Source of the DNA: Meconema thalassinum
Lineage: Eukaryota; Arthropoda; Insecta; Orthoptera; Tettigoniidae
Length of the DNA stretch: 64,000 nucleotides
Direction: 5' to 3'
NCBI GenBank assembly: GCA_946902985.2
Contig: OX336392.1
Location: forward strand, 466,514,693 to 466,578,692
A program made the position numbers and the translations under genes. Below are positions 52,151 through 62,436 of the stretch, one piece after another (positions within the stretch are counted from its first letter, which is position 1; each line of letters starts with the position of its first letter). The notes beneath the pieces were generated by a model that saw only the letters and a list, made by a program, of their open reading frames with translations, was not told where the DNA came from and did not search any database.

Positions 52151-53520
52151 CGTCTAGTCTGTATGACATAGTCGCGGTCGGCTCGCGAAGCGAGCGACCG
52201 CGGCTGTGTTATGTGCCAGGTACCGGTGCGGCAAGCGCTCCTCTGCCTGGATTTTATTTTGTTGAGGACTATAAGGGAAGTTTAGTTTGATAAAGAATAA
52301 ATTTGGTCGAAGATACTTTGTATTTAATTTTAAATGAATTGTTTGTTTGACTTGTTTAAGGGATTTTCATGTTTATTTGCATTTGTATTCGCATTTGGCT
52401 TAAGTAATTTTTGTAAGGGAATTATTCATTTAATGACCTTATATTCGTTCATTGTTTACGCAGCAGTTTGGGATGATGTTCGTTTATTTTGCTATATAGA
52501 GCAAATCTACTTATCATCCCCGCTCGCCATGATGTAAGAGGGTTTGATGGTCGTTAACAGCGGCAGCTTCAGTATGTAATATTTATGTTTTAGGTGGAAG
52601 TGACAACCTCGTGGGTCCGCGACCCGCCGAAGCGCCACCAGAGGTTGGTCGGCCGCGGCCTCCTCCCTCCGGGAGGCGCCCCGCGTGTCGCAGAGCGCTC
52701 AGATTAATGTTTTAGGGATGTCTGTGGAAGAACTTGTTTCAAGTTAGGCGGGGAGTTGGAATTGATATGTGCTCCTCGCTGATTGGCTGTTGGCGACCCA
52801 GCGCCGCCAATCGGAGCCCGACTGTGCCTCTCTGCTTACAGCATTATTAAATGATTTCTTAATGATAATTTGTACTTAGTGAATATATGGTTTTGTTTAG
52901 CGGTTATAAGTTGATAATTTATATTGGTATATGAGTCCGAGAAAGCTATTTGTGGAATGGGTTTGAGTTTGAATTTTGTTTTTCCATCTCCAGTTTAAGG
53001 TTATTCTCCCTTGAAGAAAAAACGGTACCAGCTGGTGTTTTTGGTAATTTAAATGGTACTCCCATGGTTTAGCCGTTGGAATGTGTTGCTAATTGGTACC
53101 TTGGGGTCCTTATCAGGGTTATTTGTGTAGTGTATGGTGTATATGTTTGCGTGTGAGTAGCAGATAGTAGTAATCCATATGAGTTACACTCTGATTTCGC
53201 TACTATCTGCTGTGTAAGGATTTTGTTTTGATATAGCCTGAATTTGTTAATGGGCTTGTTTAATTTGCTTGCCGTAATGAGTACGGAATATGGTAGTGAC
53301 TAATGGTGTGCGAAGTCGTGTAGAGACTCCAGATGGTCGTATTAGTAGTCATTAGGGTCCCCTCTCGAGGAATCGTGTAGGCTCTGATGGCCTGGCCACG
53401 TGTTTTTGGGTGTGGATTTGGTTTAATTGACTGGTAATGTCGCCATGGTAACTTTCATTTGTAGTTCGGTTTTGTTTAGTAGTTAGTGCCGTTACTGTCC
53501 TGGTGTTTAGGTTTAAGGGC
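52151..53520 (-). other. J3 3' UTR with structured RNA, GC block and terminal hairpin
   Basis: Non-coding. From the ORF2 stop leftwards it contains the covarying stem-loop at 53159-53211, the GC-rich block at 52620-52690, and a terminal hairpin at 52173-52202 (CGCGGTCGGCTCGC-GAA-GCGAGCGACCGCG, one bulged base). The tandem tail GTCTAGTCTG at 52152-52161 follows. Then the J4 leader begins. Confidence 0.65.
53159..53211 (-). ncRNA. J3 3' UTR structured RNA element (copy 2)
   Basis: Outer stem AGCAGATAGTAG/CTACTATCTGCT (12 bp) with an inner hairpin GAGU-GUA-ACUC on the transcript strand. The conserved single-stranded pieces CGAAATCA and TGGATTA are the same as in copy 1 at 39921-39973. Base pairs differ in a compensatory way, so the fold rather than the sequence is conserved. 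Confidence 0.7.
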
Positions 53521-56235
53521 TTAGATATCGTTATTTTGTAGTATGTCCTTTACTAGTAGGATGTATTTTGGTCTTCTGTTAATTTTGTCGTTTCTGTCTG
53601 GTTCGTACATACCCTGATTACTTATTAACGGGTTTGTGTGGATTTGAGCTTTAGCGTAGTAGTTATTAGTGAGTTTTGTCATGTATTCTAGTAAGTAGGG
53701 AACTTTTGTTTGGCTGTGAAGGTCCGCTATTCGAGTCTCGCGCGGTACTTTGAGAGCAATTCTTAACATCCAATTTTGGATGCGTTGGAGCCTAGCTAAT
53801 TTAGTAATTGACATAAATGCTATTGCCGGTGCCGCGTACGTTAATACCGGTCTTATTAATGCTTGGTATAGTAATATAACATTTTTGGTAGACAATGTAG
53901 ATTTTGGGTGAATGATAGGGTATAGAAGTTTAATGCTTGTGCGTGCTTTAGTAATTATGTTATCTACGTGAGTGTTAAGGTTTAAACGTTTGTCCAGTGT
54001 AATGCCGAGATATTTAATTTCGTGTGTCCAATCGATATTGGTGTTAAATAATGTAATGTGTTGTTGTGGCTGAACGTATCTATGTGTAAATAAAATAGCT
54101 TTGGTTTTCGTTAGGTTAATTTGAATTTTGTTTTGGATGAGCCAAGTTTGAATTTGTGTAATGTGATCTTGTAGGTTTCTGGTAGCTATTTGTAGATTAC
54201 GTGATTTTGCCATTATGGCTGTGTCGTCGGCGAAGACATGGGTTGACGTTCTGTCTGATAATGGGATATCATGTATTGCCACCAGGAATAAATAAGGTCC
54301 CAATATGCTCCCCTGAGCCACGCCGGCTTGTATGTTTCTGAGAGAGGAGTGGATGTTGTTAATGGAAGTGAAGAATTTGCGTTTGGATAGGTATTGGTTT
54401 ATTAGTGTAATGTAAGTGTGATGAATGTTTAATTTAATTAATTTGTGTATGAGTGATGGATGATGAACTCTGTCGAAGGCTTGTTGAATATCTAGAAAAA
54501 TAGCGACAGTGTGTTGTTTATGTTGATAACCATGAGTTATAAATTCAGTGGTTCTAAGTAATTGTTGTGTTGTAGAGTGTTGATTTCTGAAGCCGAATTG
54601 TTGGTTTATTAGTGATGCATTAATTTTGTCTTTGATGCGTGCTAGAAGTATTTTTTCGAATAGTTTTGATAGATGGCTTAGTAGGCTGATTGGTCGGTAG
54701 CTATGGGGTTTCCTTGGATTTTTCCCATGCTTTGCAAAACATATTATTTTTGCAATTTTCCAGTCAGCCGGGAAATGTCTAAGCATCATTATTTTGTTTA
54801 ATAAATATAGTAATAGGGTTGTAGCATTTTTATTTAATTTCTTTAGTATTGAATTTTGAACGCCGTCCTTGCCAGGGGCTTTATTGGCGTTGAGAGATTT
54901 AATTGTGGTTTGTAGTTCTAAAATAGTAATAGGGGGAATGTCTGAAGTTGCCGGTTGTTCTAGGAACGTCTGTACTTCGTTAAGTATTCTCTGGTCGTGA
55001 TTTTGGTCAATCAGGTGGTCGTTAGGTCTGAATTGTTGTTCAAGTGTGTCTGCCATTAACTCTGCTTTGCCTTTGTTGTCCGTTATTAATATATTGTTGT
55101 CGTCTTCTAGTGGAGGAATTGGTTTGTTGCTTCTTGTAAAGACCTTAGTTAGCTTCCAAATGGTATTTGGATTGTCGTTAGGTTTTATGTTTAGTAATTT
55201 AGTTTCCCATTCTGCGTTTCTATGTATGATTAATTGTCTTCGTACTTTAGCGTGAAGTCTGTTATATAGTATTTTATTTTGGTCAGTCTGGTTACGTTGA
55301 TAAGTCTTTCTGGCTTTGTTTTTGTCTTTAATTAATTGGCAGATGTCTGCCGGGAGTGACGCTTCTTTGATCATTGTTTTTGGTTTGTAACTTGATCTAG
55401 CTGCTGTTATTAATACTTTGTTAAAATTGTTTATTTGTACTTCTAGTTGGTGGGTATTTTTAATTGTTGGGAGAGCTGTAGGTACCAGGAGGTCTTGCTG
55501 CAGCTTGAAGATGTCCCAGTCAATTTTCTTTGGGTTTATAATTTTGCGTGTGTTTACGAAGTTGATACTTGCGCCTATTTTAATGATAACTGGAAGGTGG
55601 TCTGAATCTAATTTAGTGTGTGTTTCTGTTGAAATGTTAAAAGGTATATTTTTAGCTAATAAAATGTCATTTGTGTCTGGATAGAGTATACCGTCTCGTT
55701 TGAAATAAAAAGTAGGAGTGTCTGGAGCGTGAATAAAGTAGTCATTGTTAGAATTGTGTCTGTATAGTATTTTCCCGTTGTCGTTTTCCGTGACGGATCC
55801 CCAGCTGTGGTGTTTGCTATTTAGATCGCCTGCTAGTATGACATGGTCGTAGGTTAGTAGGGATTCTATGTCTTTAGTTAGAATGCGTGCTTGGGGTCGG
55901 TTATATGCAGATATAATAGTGTAGATTTTGTTATATATGTGGAGTTGGATGCCATTGGCTTCTAAGTGAGTCGTGTCTGGTAATAATATTTCCTGGTGAG
56001 CAATGTGTCTTTTTATAGAAATTAAGGTTCCACCTCCTCCTGTCAGTCGGTCCTTTCGGTAAGTAATGTAACCTGGTAGGGAAAATTTATGTCTAATGTC
56101 TAGCCAAGTCTCCTGGAGCAGCACTATGTCAATGTCGTGGTCTCGTAGTAGTTGTATAAGCTCTAGCTTTTTCGCAGGGTGAGCTATGCTTTGGCTGTTC
56201 CAAGATACAATTTTGAGAGTCTTGTTGTTGTCCAT
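53521..56235 (-). CDS. J3 ORF2: endonuclease-reverse transcriptase, 904 aa, intact
   Basis: Uninterrupted Jockey-type ORF2 starting MDNNKTLKIVSWNSQSIAHP 3 bp after the ORF1 stop. Residues 1-235 form the APE endonuclease: SWNSQS, VLLQETWLD, GGGGTLISIKR, LAGDLNSKHHSWGS and SDHLPVIIKI carry the catalytic N, E, D, N and H positions. The RT occupies about residues 470-760: KAPGKDGVQN, YRPISLLSHLSKLFEKIL, VAIFLDIQQAFDRVHH (motif A), QAGVAQGSILGPYLF and HVFADDTAIMAK (catalytic FADD). A basic C-terminal region ends in LQNNDI. No RNase H. Length and order are normal for the clade. It could be functional although its ORF1 is interrupted. Confidence 0.93.
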   Translation of the reverse strand: MDNNKTLKIVSWNSQSIAHPAKKLELIQLLRDHDIDIVLLQETWLDIRHKFSLPGYITYRKDRLTGGGGTLISIKRHIAHQEILLPDTTHLEANGIQLHIYNKIYTIISAYNRPQARILTKDIESLLTYDHVILAGDLNSKHHSWGSVTENDNGKILYRHNSNNDYFIHAPDTPTFYFKRDGILYPDTNDILLAKNIPFNISTETHTKLDSDHLPVIIKIGASINFVNTRKIINPKKIDWDIFKLQQDLLVPTALPTIKNTHQLEVQINNFNKVLITAARSSYKPKTMIKEASLPADICQLIKDKNKARKTYQRNQTDQNKILYNRLHAKVRRQLIIHRNAEWETKLLNIKPNDNPNTIWKLTKVFTRSNKPIPPLEDDNNILITDNKGKAELMADTLEQQFRPNDHLIDQNHDQRILNEVQTFLEQPATSDIPPITILELQTTIKSLNANKAPGKDGVQNSILKKLNKNATTLLLYLLNKIMMLRHFPADWKIAKIICFAKHGKNPRKPHSYRPISLLSHLSKLFEKILLARIKDKINASLINQQFGFRNQHSTTQQLLRTTEFITHGYQHKQHTVAIFLDIQQAFDRVHHPSLIHKLIKLNIHHTYITLINQYLSKRKFFTSINNIHSSLRNIQAGVAQGSILGPYLFLVAIHDIPLSDRTSTHVFADDTAIMAKSRNLQIATRNLQDHITQIQTWLIQNKIQINLTKTKAILFTHRYVQPQQHITLFNTNIDWTHEIKYLGITLDKRLNLNTHVDNIITKARTSIKLLYPIIHPKSTLSTKNVILLYQALIRPVLTYAAPAIAFMSITKLARLQRIQNWMLRIALKVPRETRIADLHSQTKVPYLLEYMTKLTNNYYAKAQIHTNPLISNQGMYEPDRNDKINRRPKYILLVKDILQNNDI

Positions 56236-56237
56236 AT

Positions 56238-58382
56238 TTAGTCCTGTGTAAGAGTTACCATGAGCTGTGTAAGGAGATGGTCTATGCCTTGGATGGCCTC
56301 AAGGAAGTTGCGGATAAAATTATTTAGGAGGGCTTGAAGACTTTGCAAGACGAGTTTGATTCCCACTGGGAAATCTTGAGGGACTCGGTTTTTGGAAAAC
56401 TTTAGGTTTAGTTGTCCAGGGGTCTGATGTGGCGGTGTGGGCAATTGCTGGGTTTGTGGCCTACGGGGAGTAGTGGTGCACTCAACGAGAGGAGGGGGGG
56501 GGGGGGAGCGGGGGCATTGTTTCCCTTGGGTTTTGCCTGATTTTTTGCAGCCATTTGGTCTCTGGTAGCCTTTGAGCGTTTTACTTTAGATTGGGTTGGG
56601 GTAGATTTGCCTTTTGAGCTTATTTTCGGGTTGCGACTTACATCTGGAGTAAGGTAGCCTGACTGCTCGGGTCCGGGTCTTTCTTGTTCGGAGCCATCGG
56701 AGCTGTCGTCGTTGTCTGTTAGGACTGAGAATCTATTAGTGGTGGATGTAGATGGTTGGGGATTTGTTTCGTCGAGCGATGGGAAGGCTGACTTATACCT
56801 TGAACGCCAAGCATTTGTTGGTGGAGGGGGGGCTGGCTTAAATGTTTCTTTGGGTTCGGGGGAGAGTCCGGTGCCCTCTGCCTCACGCCAGGCTTTGTCC
56901 TCCTCTAGTCTGTCTTTTGCCCTTTTAAAGACTTCACAACCGGAGAAGGACGCTACATGCTGGCCCGCGCAATTAGCACACTTAGGTGGTTCATCTAGAG
57001 TCTTTGGACATTCTTGATGACTGTGCGGACCTGCACATTTGAGGCAGCGAGGGTCTAAAAAACAATTGGGTTTGGTATGGCCGAAAGCCTGACAGTTATG
57101 GCATTGGGTCACTCTAGCACTTCGAGATTTGAAGTCGGTAATAGTGACCGTACTATTTAAGAAGTGTGTAATTTTAGGGAGATCTCTATTTTGTTCTTCC
57201 CCCCAGGGGCTCACATCTTGTGGGCGTGGGTTGGCGACCACGGGGCCCCAGCTGAGTCCGGCATTGCTTCCACTTACTTGTGCCGGGCTCCTCTCTGTCT
57301 TCTTTCCTGTCGACCTCATTTGGTCAACTCTTGTTCTCTTCTGACCCCGACGGTATTAGGGTATCCGAGGCCTAGGGAGTCTCTTCCTTTCCCGCCTTAA
57401 TTGGCCCTTGTCTCATCTTTTCTGATACCCTCCTTCTGCGAGGGGTCAGCCTTCTTTTTCTCTTCCTTTTACCTCCTGCCTTGTGCTCTAGGCCCTTAAG
57501 GAGGCAGGGTGTATGTAGCCCCACCACTTCTGGTGCACCCTAGATAATGCTACACCCTCAGGGGCTCACGGCTGGTGAGTTCGGGAGTTGGCGACCCCGA
57601 GGGATTCCTGAGCTGGGTCCGTTTTTCCCCTTTTGTCCCTTACCTTCGGGGCGGACCCTCTCCTCTTTCACTTTCCTATCTGCCTTTCATGGCTCTCCTT
57701 CCTTCCAAGTCCCTCAATCCGCATTCTTCGAGGGTTGAGGGATTTCTTTTCCTCCTGTCCTTTATTTGCCTTATTCTCCTTTAGTTTTCCATTTCTTCTT
57801 CTAGTACGTAGGTTGGTAGTTAGTTTTAGTTTTAAGTTTACATTTCATTTTCATCTTCACGATCACCCAAACCATCAGGGGCCGATAGCCTAGAAGTTAG
57901 GCCCCTTAAAACAACAATTATCATCATCATCATCATCTATTTTGTTCATTTGGCTCGAAGGCGATTAGAAATAATGGAAGTGGGGAGCGTGTGATTATCT
58001 CATTGTTGTGCACTAGTCTCATCATCTGTTGAGCAAACTCTATTTTGTGTCCGATTGCCTCGAACTCCTCTTTGATTTCGTCCGTGGTTGTATCATGAGG
58101 TAAGGGTTTGATGACCATCTGTTTAAGAATTTTCCTAGCTGTAGGATGGGTGAAAAAGGGGATACGATTTTCTTTGAGCTTAGCTATTACTCTGGTATGA
58201 TCTTCAATTGTTACGACATTCAGTTTAATTCCTGATTTATTTGTACGGATAGAAAATTTTTGGTTAGCAACTGTCTTTTGTATGAGAGAGCGAATGTCTC
58301 TCCATTCGTTTATTGTAGACCTAATTTCAATGGGAGGAGGGGGCCGTGGCGGTCTGGGTGCGTCTTGCCCATACTTCGTCAT
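56238..58382 (-). pseudogene. J3 ORF1 (gag-like), split by a SINE and one frameshift
   Basis: Starts MTKYGQDAPRPPRPPPPIEI at 58382. The pre-knuckle fold (KQMVIKPLPHDTTTDEIKEE, IGHKIEFAQQMM) reaches FEPNEQNR, where the SINE at 57197-57935 is inserted. It resumes with DLPKITHFLNSTVTI, then CHNCQAFGHTKPNC, CLKCAGPHSHQEC and CANCAGQHVASFSGC, then a Pro/Ser-rich tail. A long C run (56492-56506, G on plus) shifts the frame. The expected leucine-rich C-terminus (VPQDFPVGIKLVLQSLQALL) is in the next frame and ends 2 bp before ORF2. Confidence 0.8.
57197..57935 (+). mobile_element. Short SINE-like element in J3 ORF1
   Basis: 739 bp, full length with hairpin (GGGGCCGATAGCC and AAGTTA variants) and ATC tail. 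TSD TCTATTTTGTTC at 57185-57196 and 57936-57947, perfect. Confidence 0.93.
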
Positions 58383-59250
58383 GGCTAAGTTGGTGTGACC
58401 TAACTGTGAGAGTGAGTGGTGTGAACGATTTAGTGGATAATTAATTTAGTGGTGAAACAAGTGGTGTACTTTAGTGCGTTAGTATTTTAGGCCAATTGGT
58501 GATTAGTCAGTCCTCGCTAAAGGTTAATGTTGTTTTTACTGTGGTGCCTCCACGACAATTAGCGACTTCCAACCACTCACCGCTTTGGCTACCTACGGCA
58601 CAATAATTATTATTAGTAGTGGTCTCTTGTTCAGCCCCGCAACAAGCCGAGCGCCTCCGAACGGGGTGGATCAGCCAGCCAATAGCCGTTAGCCAGCTGG
58701 CTATAATGACGCTGCTCTGTTAAAGTTAACGCTGATCTTCTCGAAGATATGGTCCAGACCAATGAAATTTAGATGTGTCAGCGCAGCGCGCGCCAAACTG
58801 AAAGCCGCAGCGAAGGATCCCCGCTCTCCCAAGTCCAGTCAGCGAAGCGTAGAAAACAGCCCCAGATAATTTTTGCCTAAATAACTGTCACCTGCCCTTT
58901 AAAACTAGCCCGCCAAAACAATGCTGGCCTCTGTTGGCCAACAATGCTCGTCGCGCTAGAGTTGCCGTTTAGCCAGTGACGCGTATGGTCGCGGTCGCCC
59001 GTTAGGGCCAACAATGGGAAGTCACGGCAGCTTCTTCCCTCTATTGGCTCTTTTAAAATAACTTGAAGCCTAGTCTCCCGTCTAATGTTATTTTCTACCA
59101 GCACCGGTAGTAATTCCACACAAGAGCTATCCTACTGGCACCCACGAAGGAAAACCCAAGCATCAATTTCGGTACGGCGAAGAGATGAGGACTCTCGCAT
59201 CCGTACAGGCCAGCTCCTAAGCGTGAACTGAACTGAACTGTACTCGATCC
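58383..59250 (-). promoter_or_regulatory. J3 leader
   Basis: About 870 bp without a recognisable ORF between the J2 3' tail and J3 ORF1. Its outer end reads GGATCGAGTA on the transcribed strand, then (CAGTT)3. The J4 leader starts with the same GGATCGAGTA. By analogy to other Jockey elements it should hold the internal promoter. Confidence 0.4.
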
Positions 59251-60089
59251 GTCAAGTCAAGTCCTGATGCTGTAGCATCTCCTAGCGGGCACGAGTCGGT
59301 GTCAAGCCTTCCTTAGTAGTAAGAGGTCGGACCGCGTAGGGAACGGTCTCTCTCAGACAGCAGCAATGAACGACCCGGCCGGGTGTATTACTGCTAGAAG
59401 TCCAACGTTGCTGAGACCATGCAAAGCACGTCGCTCAGTCTCGAAGTTCTTGGAGCAGGTACGATGTTCACCCTCTCGAGCCTTGGCGCTGAAATGGGTG
59501 GCCAGCTTTTTTTTTCGGGGGGGGGGGGGGTCGAAAAGAGTACCCGCAACCCCCGCGTGGCACCCGACCTTACTACTGGTGCCTCCGACATGCAATTAGT
59601 CTACGATAGTAGAAGAGAAAGCATAGGGGATTGGATAAAAGGAATGTCTTTTAGGACTTAGTGCCTGTCCCATCGCGGTCGCGATCTATCAGGCATAATT
59701 AGTAGATATTAACATAGGTATATGTTATATATGAGCACATATAAATATGTACTCATATATAAGGGTAAGATTGTAGGGCCAGGGAAAACCGCATAGGCAG
59801 AAAGGAAAGATTGCCTACACGTAAAACCTGGCGGCTTGGTTATTGCCACATGCAAGGATAATGTGGGTATGGAAATGAGTAGGTATGTTAGTTGGGAGAA
59901 GGTATCATGCACCAGATCCATGTCCGTCTTCTCGCCAGTTCGTCTCCGGGGAATCCGTTAGAACTCGGCACTGCTGGGATCAGCGCGGGCCTTGCCGGCT
60001 ACCGAGCAATGGTACAAGTATCCGGAGAAACTGCGCCACTACCCGATCTCAATGGGGTCCCTGGTACCGAGCCTCCGTCACCGGAGAGT
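59251..60089 (-). other. J2 3' region
   Basis: Contains the 3' tail GTCAAGTCAAGTC with GATGCTGTAGCATC (59251-59277) identical to the J6 terminus. A hairpin-forming segment GGTCGGACCGCG...GAACGGTCT at 59327-59350 is also present at 40601-40632. A G run lies at 59518-59530. An AT-rich palindromic stretch (TATATGAGCACATATAAATATG...) lies at about 59718-59762. No ORF recognised. Confidence 0.5.
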
Positions 60090-62330
60090 GGAGGGGGGCC
60101 TCTCCTGCCGAGGCAGGGGCCTAGTGGGCGGTCCATGGGAACGAGCCACCTTCCTCTCTGCTCTTGCCATGGACCTGTAGACAGGGCAACTGCGATGGGA
60201 TGACGTATGGTCACCCATGCAGTTGGCGCACACCGGCGCGTCCCGCGGCACCGTGCAGCCGGTGTGGTGGTGGCCACCTGAGCACCGGTTACAACGGACT
60301 GGAGAGCCGCAGGATCCCTGGGAGTGGCCTCATCTCAGACAGCGGAAACACTAAAAGCTGGCCTGAGCGGGGCTTCATACGACCTGATTGTAGCGGCTAT
60401 TCCTGGCTGCGTCCCCCAGGGGCTCACTTCTAGTGGGCGTGGGTTGGCGACCACGGGGCCCCAGCTGAGTCCGGCATTGCTTCCACTTACTTGTGCTGGG
60501 CTCCTCTCTGTCTTCTTTCCTGTCGACCTCACTTGGTCAACTCTTGTTCTCTTCCGACCCCGACGGTATTAGGGTATCCGAGGCCTAGGGAGTCTCTTCC
60601 TTTCCCGCCTTAAATGGCCCTTGTCTCATCTTTCCTGACACCCTCCTTCTGTGAGGGGTCAGCCTTCTTTTTCTTTTCCTTTTACCTCCTGCCTTGTGCT
60701 CAAGGCCCTTAAGGAGGCAGGGTGTATGTAGCCCCACCACTTCTGGTGCACCCTAGCTAATGCTACACCCTCAGGGGCTCACGGCTGGTGAGTTCGGGAG
60801 TTGGCGACCCCGAGGGATTCCTGAGCTGGGTCCGTTTTTCCCATTTTGTCCCTTACCTTCGGGGCGGACCCTCTCCTCTTTCACTTTCCTATCTGCCTTT
60901 CATGGCTCTCCTTCCTTCCAAGTCCCTCAATCCGCTTTCTTCGAGGATTGAGGGCATTTCTTTTCCTCCTGTCCTTTATTTGCCTTATTCTCCTTTTGTT
61001 TTCCATTTCTTCTTCTAGTATGTAGGTTAGTAGTTAGTTTTAGTTTGAAGTTTGCTTTTCATTTTCATCTTCACGATCACCCAAACCATCAGGGGCCGAT
61101 AACCTAGATGTTAGGCCCCTTCAAACAACAATTATCATCATCATCATCCTGGCTGCGGCTGGTGGCCTCGCGGCGTCCTGGCTCCCCCTCCTGGGGACGC
61201 TGCGGGCGACGGTCCTCTGGGCTGCTGCGCTTCGTCTTCTTCCGCTGCTTTGGGGCCGTCCTGGTGGCCCCGGCCGTCTCTGGAGTCCCCTGCCTGGTGG
61301 TGGTGGCGGGCGCGAGTTGCCCCGCTAAAGGCCCCATCTGGGGCTCCGGTTGCTGCACCTCCTGGATGGCGGGCGCGAGTTGCCCCGCTATTGGCCCCGC
61401 CTGAGGTTCTGGCTGATGCTCCTCCTGGGTGGCGGGCGCGAGTTGCCCCGCTAATGGCCCCACCTGAGGGTCCGTCTGGGTTGTGGCCTCCACTGTCCTC
61501 TCGCTGCTGGACTGGAGGACGACGCCGGGAAAGTGCTGCTGCGCGATGCCTGGGATGATCACCACCTGCCAGATGTGTGCCAGCTGATGGAGGTACACGT
61601 CAAAGGTCCCGGGCAGGTATGGCCTGACGAGGATTCCGGAGAAGGAGTAGGCTTCGATGTCCTCGCGGACAGGTTCAGCCCCTCCCGTGATGGCGTGGTG
61701 GGCCATATCCAGGACAAACCTGATGCGGCTGACTTCCTCTCCCGGCGGTTCTGAAGGCCTGTAATAGACAAACATAGCCTGGAGGCTGGGGTCGTAGCCA
61801 CTTGCTTGCTCGGAGCCTGGGGAAGTGGCCCCAGGGTGCCCATGCACGGTGTCCGAGCTAACATCGCTCGCCCAGCTGAAGCTGGCTTCCGGGCTGCTGC
61901 TGATGTCCGGTCACGGGGAGCTAGCCGGTCCTGGCGTCCGGCTCTTCTCGGACTCGGCTAGCTCAGAGGGCCCTGGGGACGCGTCGGTTGGCTCGGACCG
62001 CAGGGACACCTGCGTTATGTCCGGGATACCTGTGCTCCCCGGGCCGGGAGCTACTCCAGCGTTGAGTGCGCCAGCCGGGCTGTGAGGCACCCGCACCTCT
62101 TCAATGGCTGGCGGCTTCTGCGCCGCTGGCGTCTTCTAACCAAGGGCCTGCTGGCGTGCCCGCGTGACCGGAGGAGAGGGCCCTGTGGAGGTTAACTCCC
62201 CACCCAAGTAGCCTGCCGATCGTGGCACTCTACCTCTCCGGGCGCGGTTGCGCCTGCCCTGGCCCCTGGCTGGCTCGCCGGTCCTCAGCTGCTTCCTCCA
62301 CTCGATGGTCCCGCTGCTCGTAGTCTCCAT
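60090..62330 (-). pseudogene. J2 ORF1 (gag-like), GC-rich, broken
   Basis: Begins METTSSGTIEWRKQLRTGEP at 62330. After frame changes, 61158-61847 encodes a J5/J8-like fold (IRFVLDMAHHAITGG, VYLHQLAHIWQVVIIPGIAQ) and a linker with three near-identical 21-residue repeats around GPLAGQLAPA. The SINE at 60412-61146 interrupts it. The knuckles follow at about 60150-60366: CFRCLR, an in-frame TGA at 60330-60332 and GHSQGSC, then CNRCSGGHHHTGC and CANCMGDHTSSHRSC. Its base composition is far more G+C-rich than the other ORF1 copies. Confidence 0.7.
60412..61146 (+). mobile_element. Short SINE-like element in J2 ORF1
   Basis: 735 bp, full length with both modules, hairpin and ATC tail. TSD TCCTGGCTGCG at 60401-60411 and 61147-61157, perfect. 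Confidence 0.93.
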
Positions 62331-62436
62331 CCTGGTGAGCTGTTACAGCACTTAGACTGGTCTGCTGCTGCCACTGGCAAGGTGTCCTTCCTCTAACGAT
62401 TCAGAGACAACCTCGGGGTGGCCAGCGTCAGCGCCC
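62331..62436 (-). promoter_or_regulatory. J2 leader
   Basis: About 105 bp between the terminal CTTG repeats of J1 and the J2 ORF1 start. Too short to show features beyond high G+C. Confidence 0.35.
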
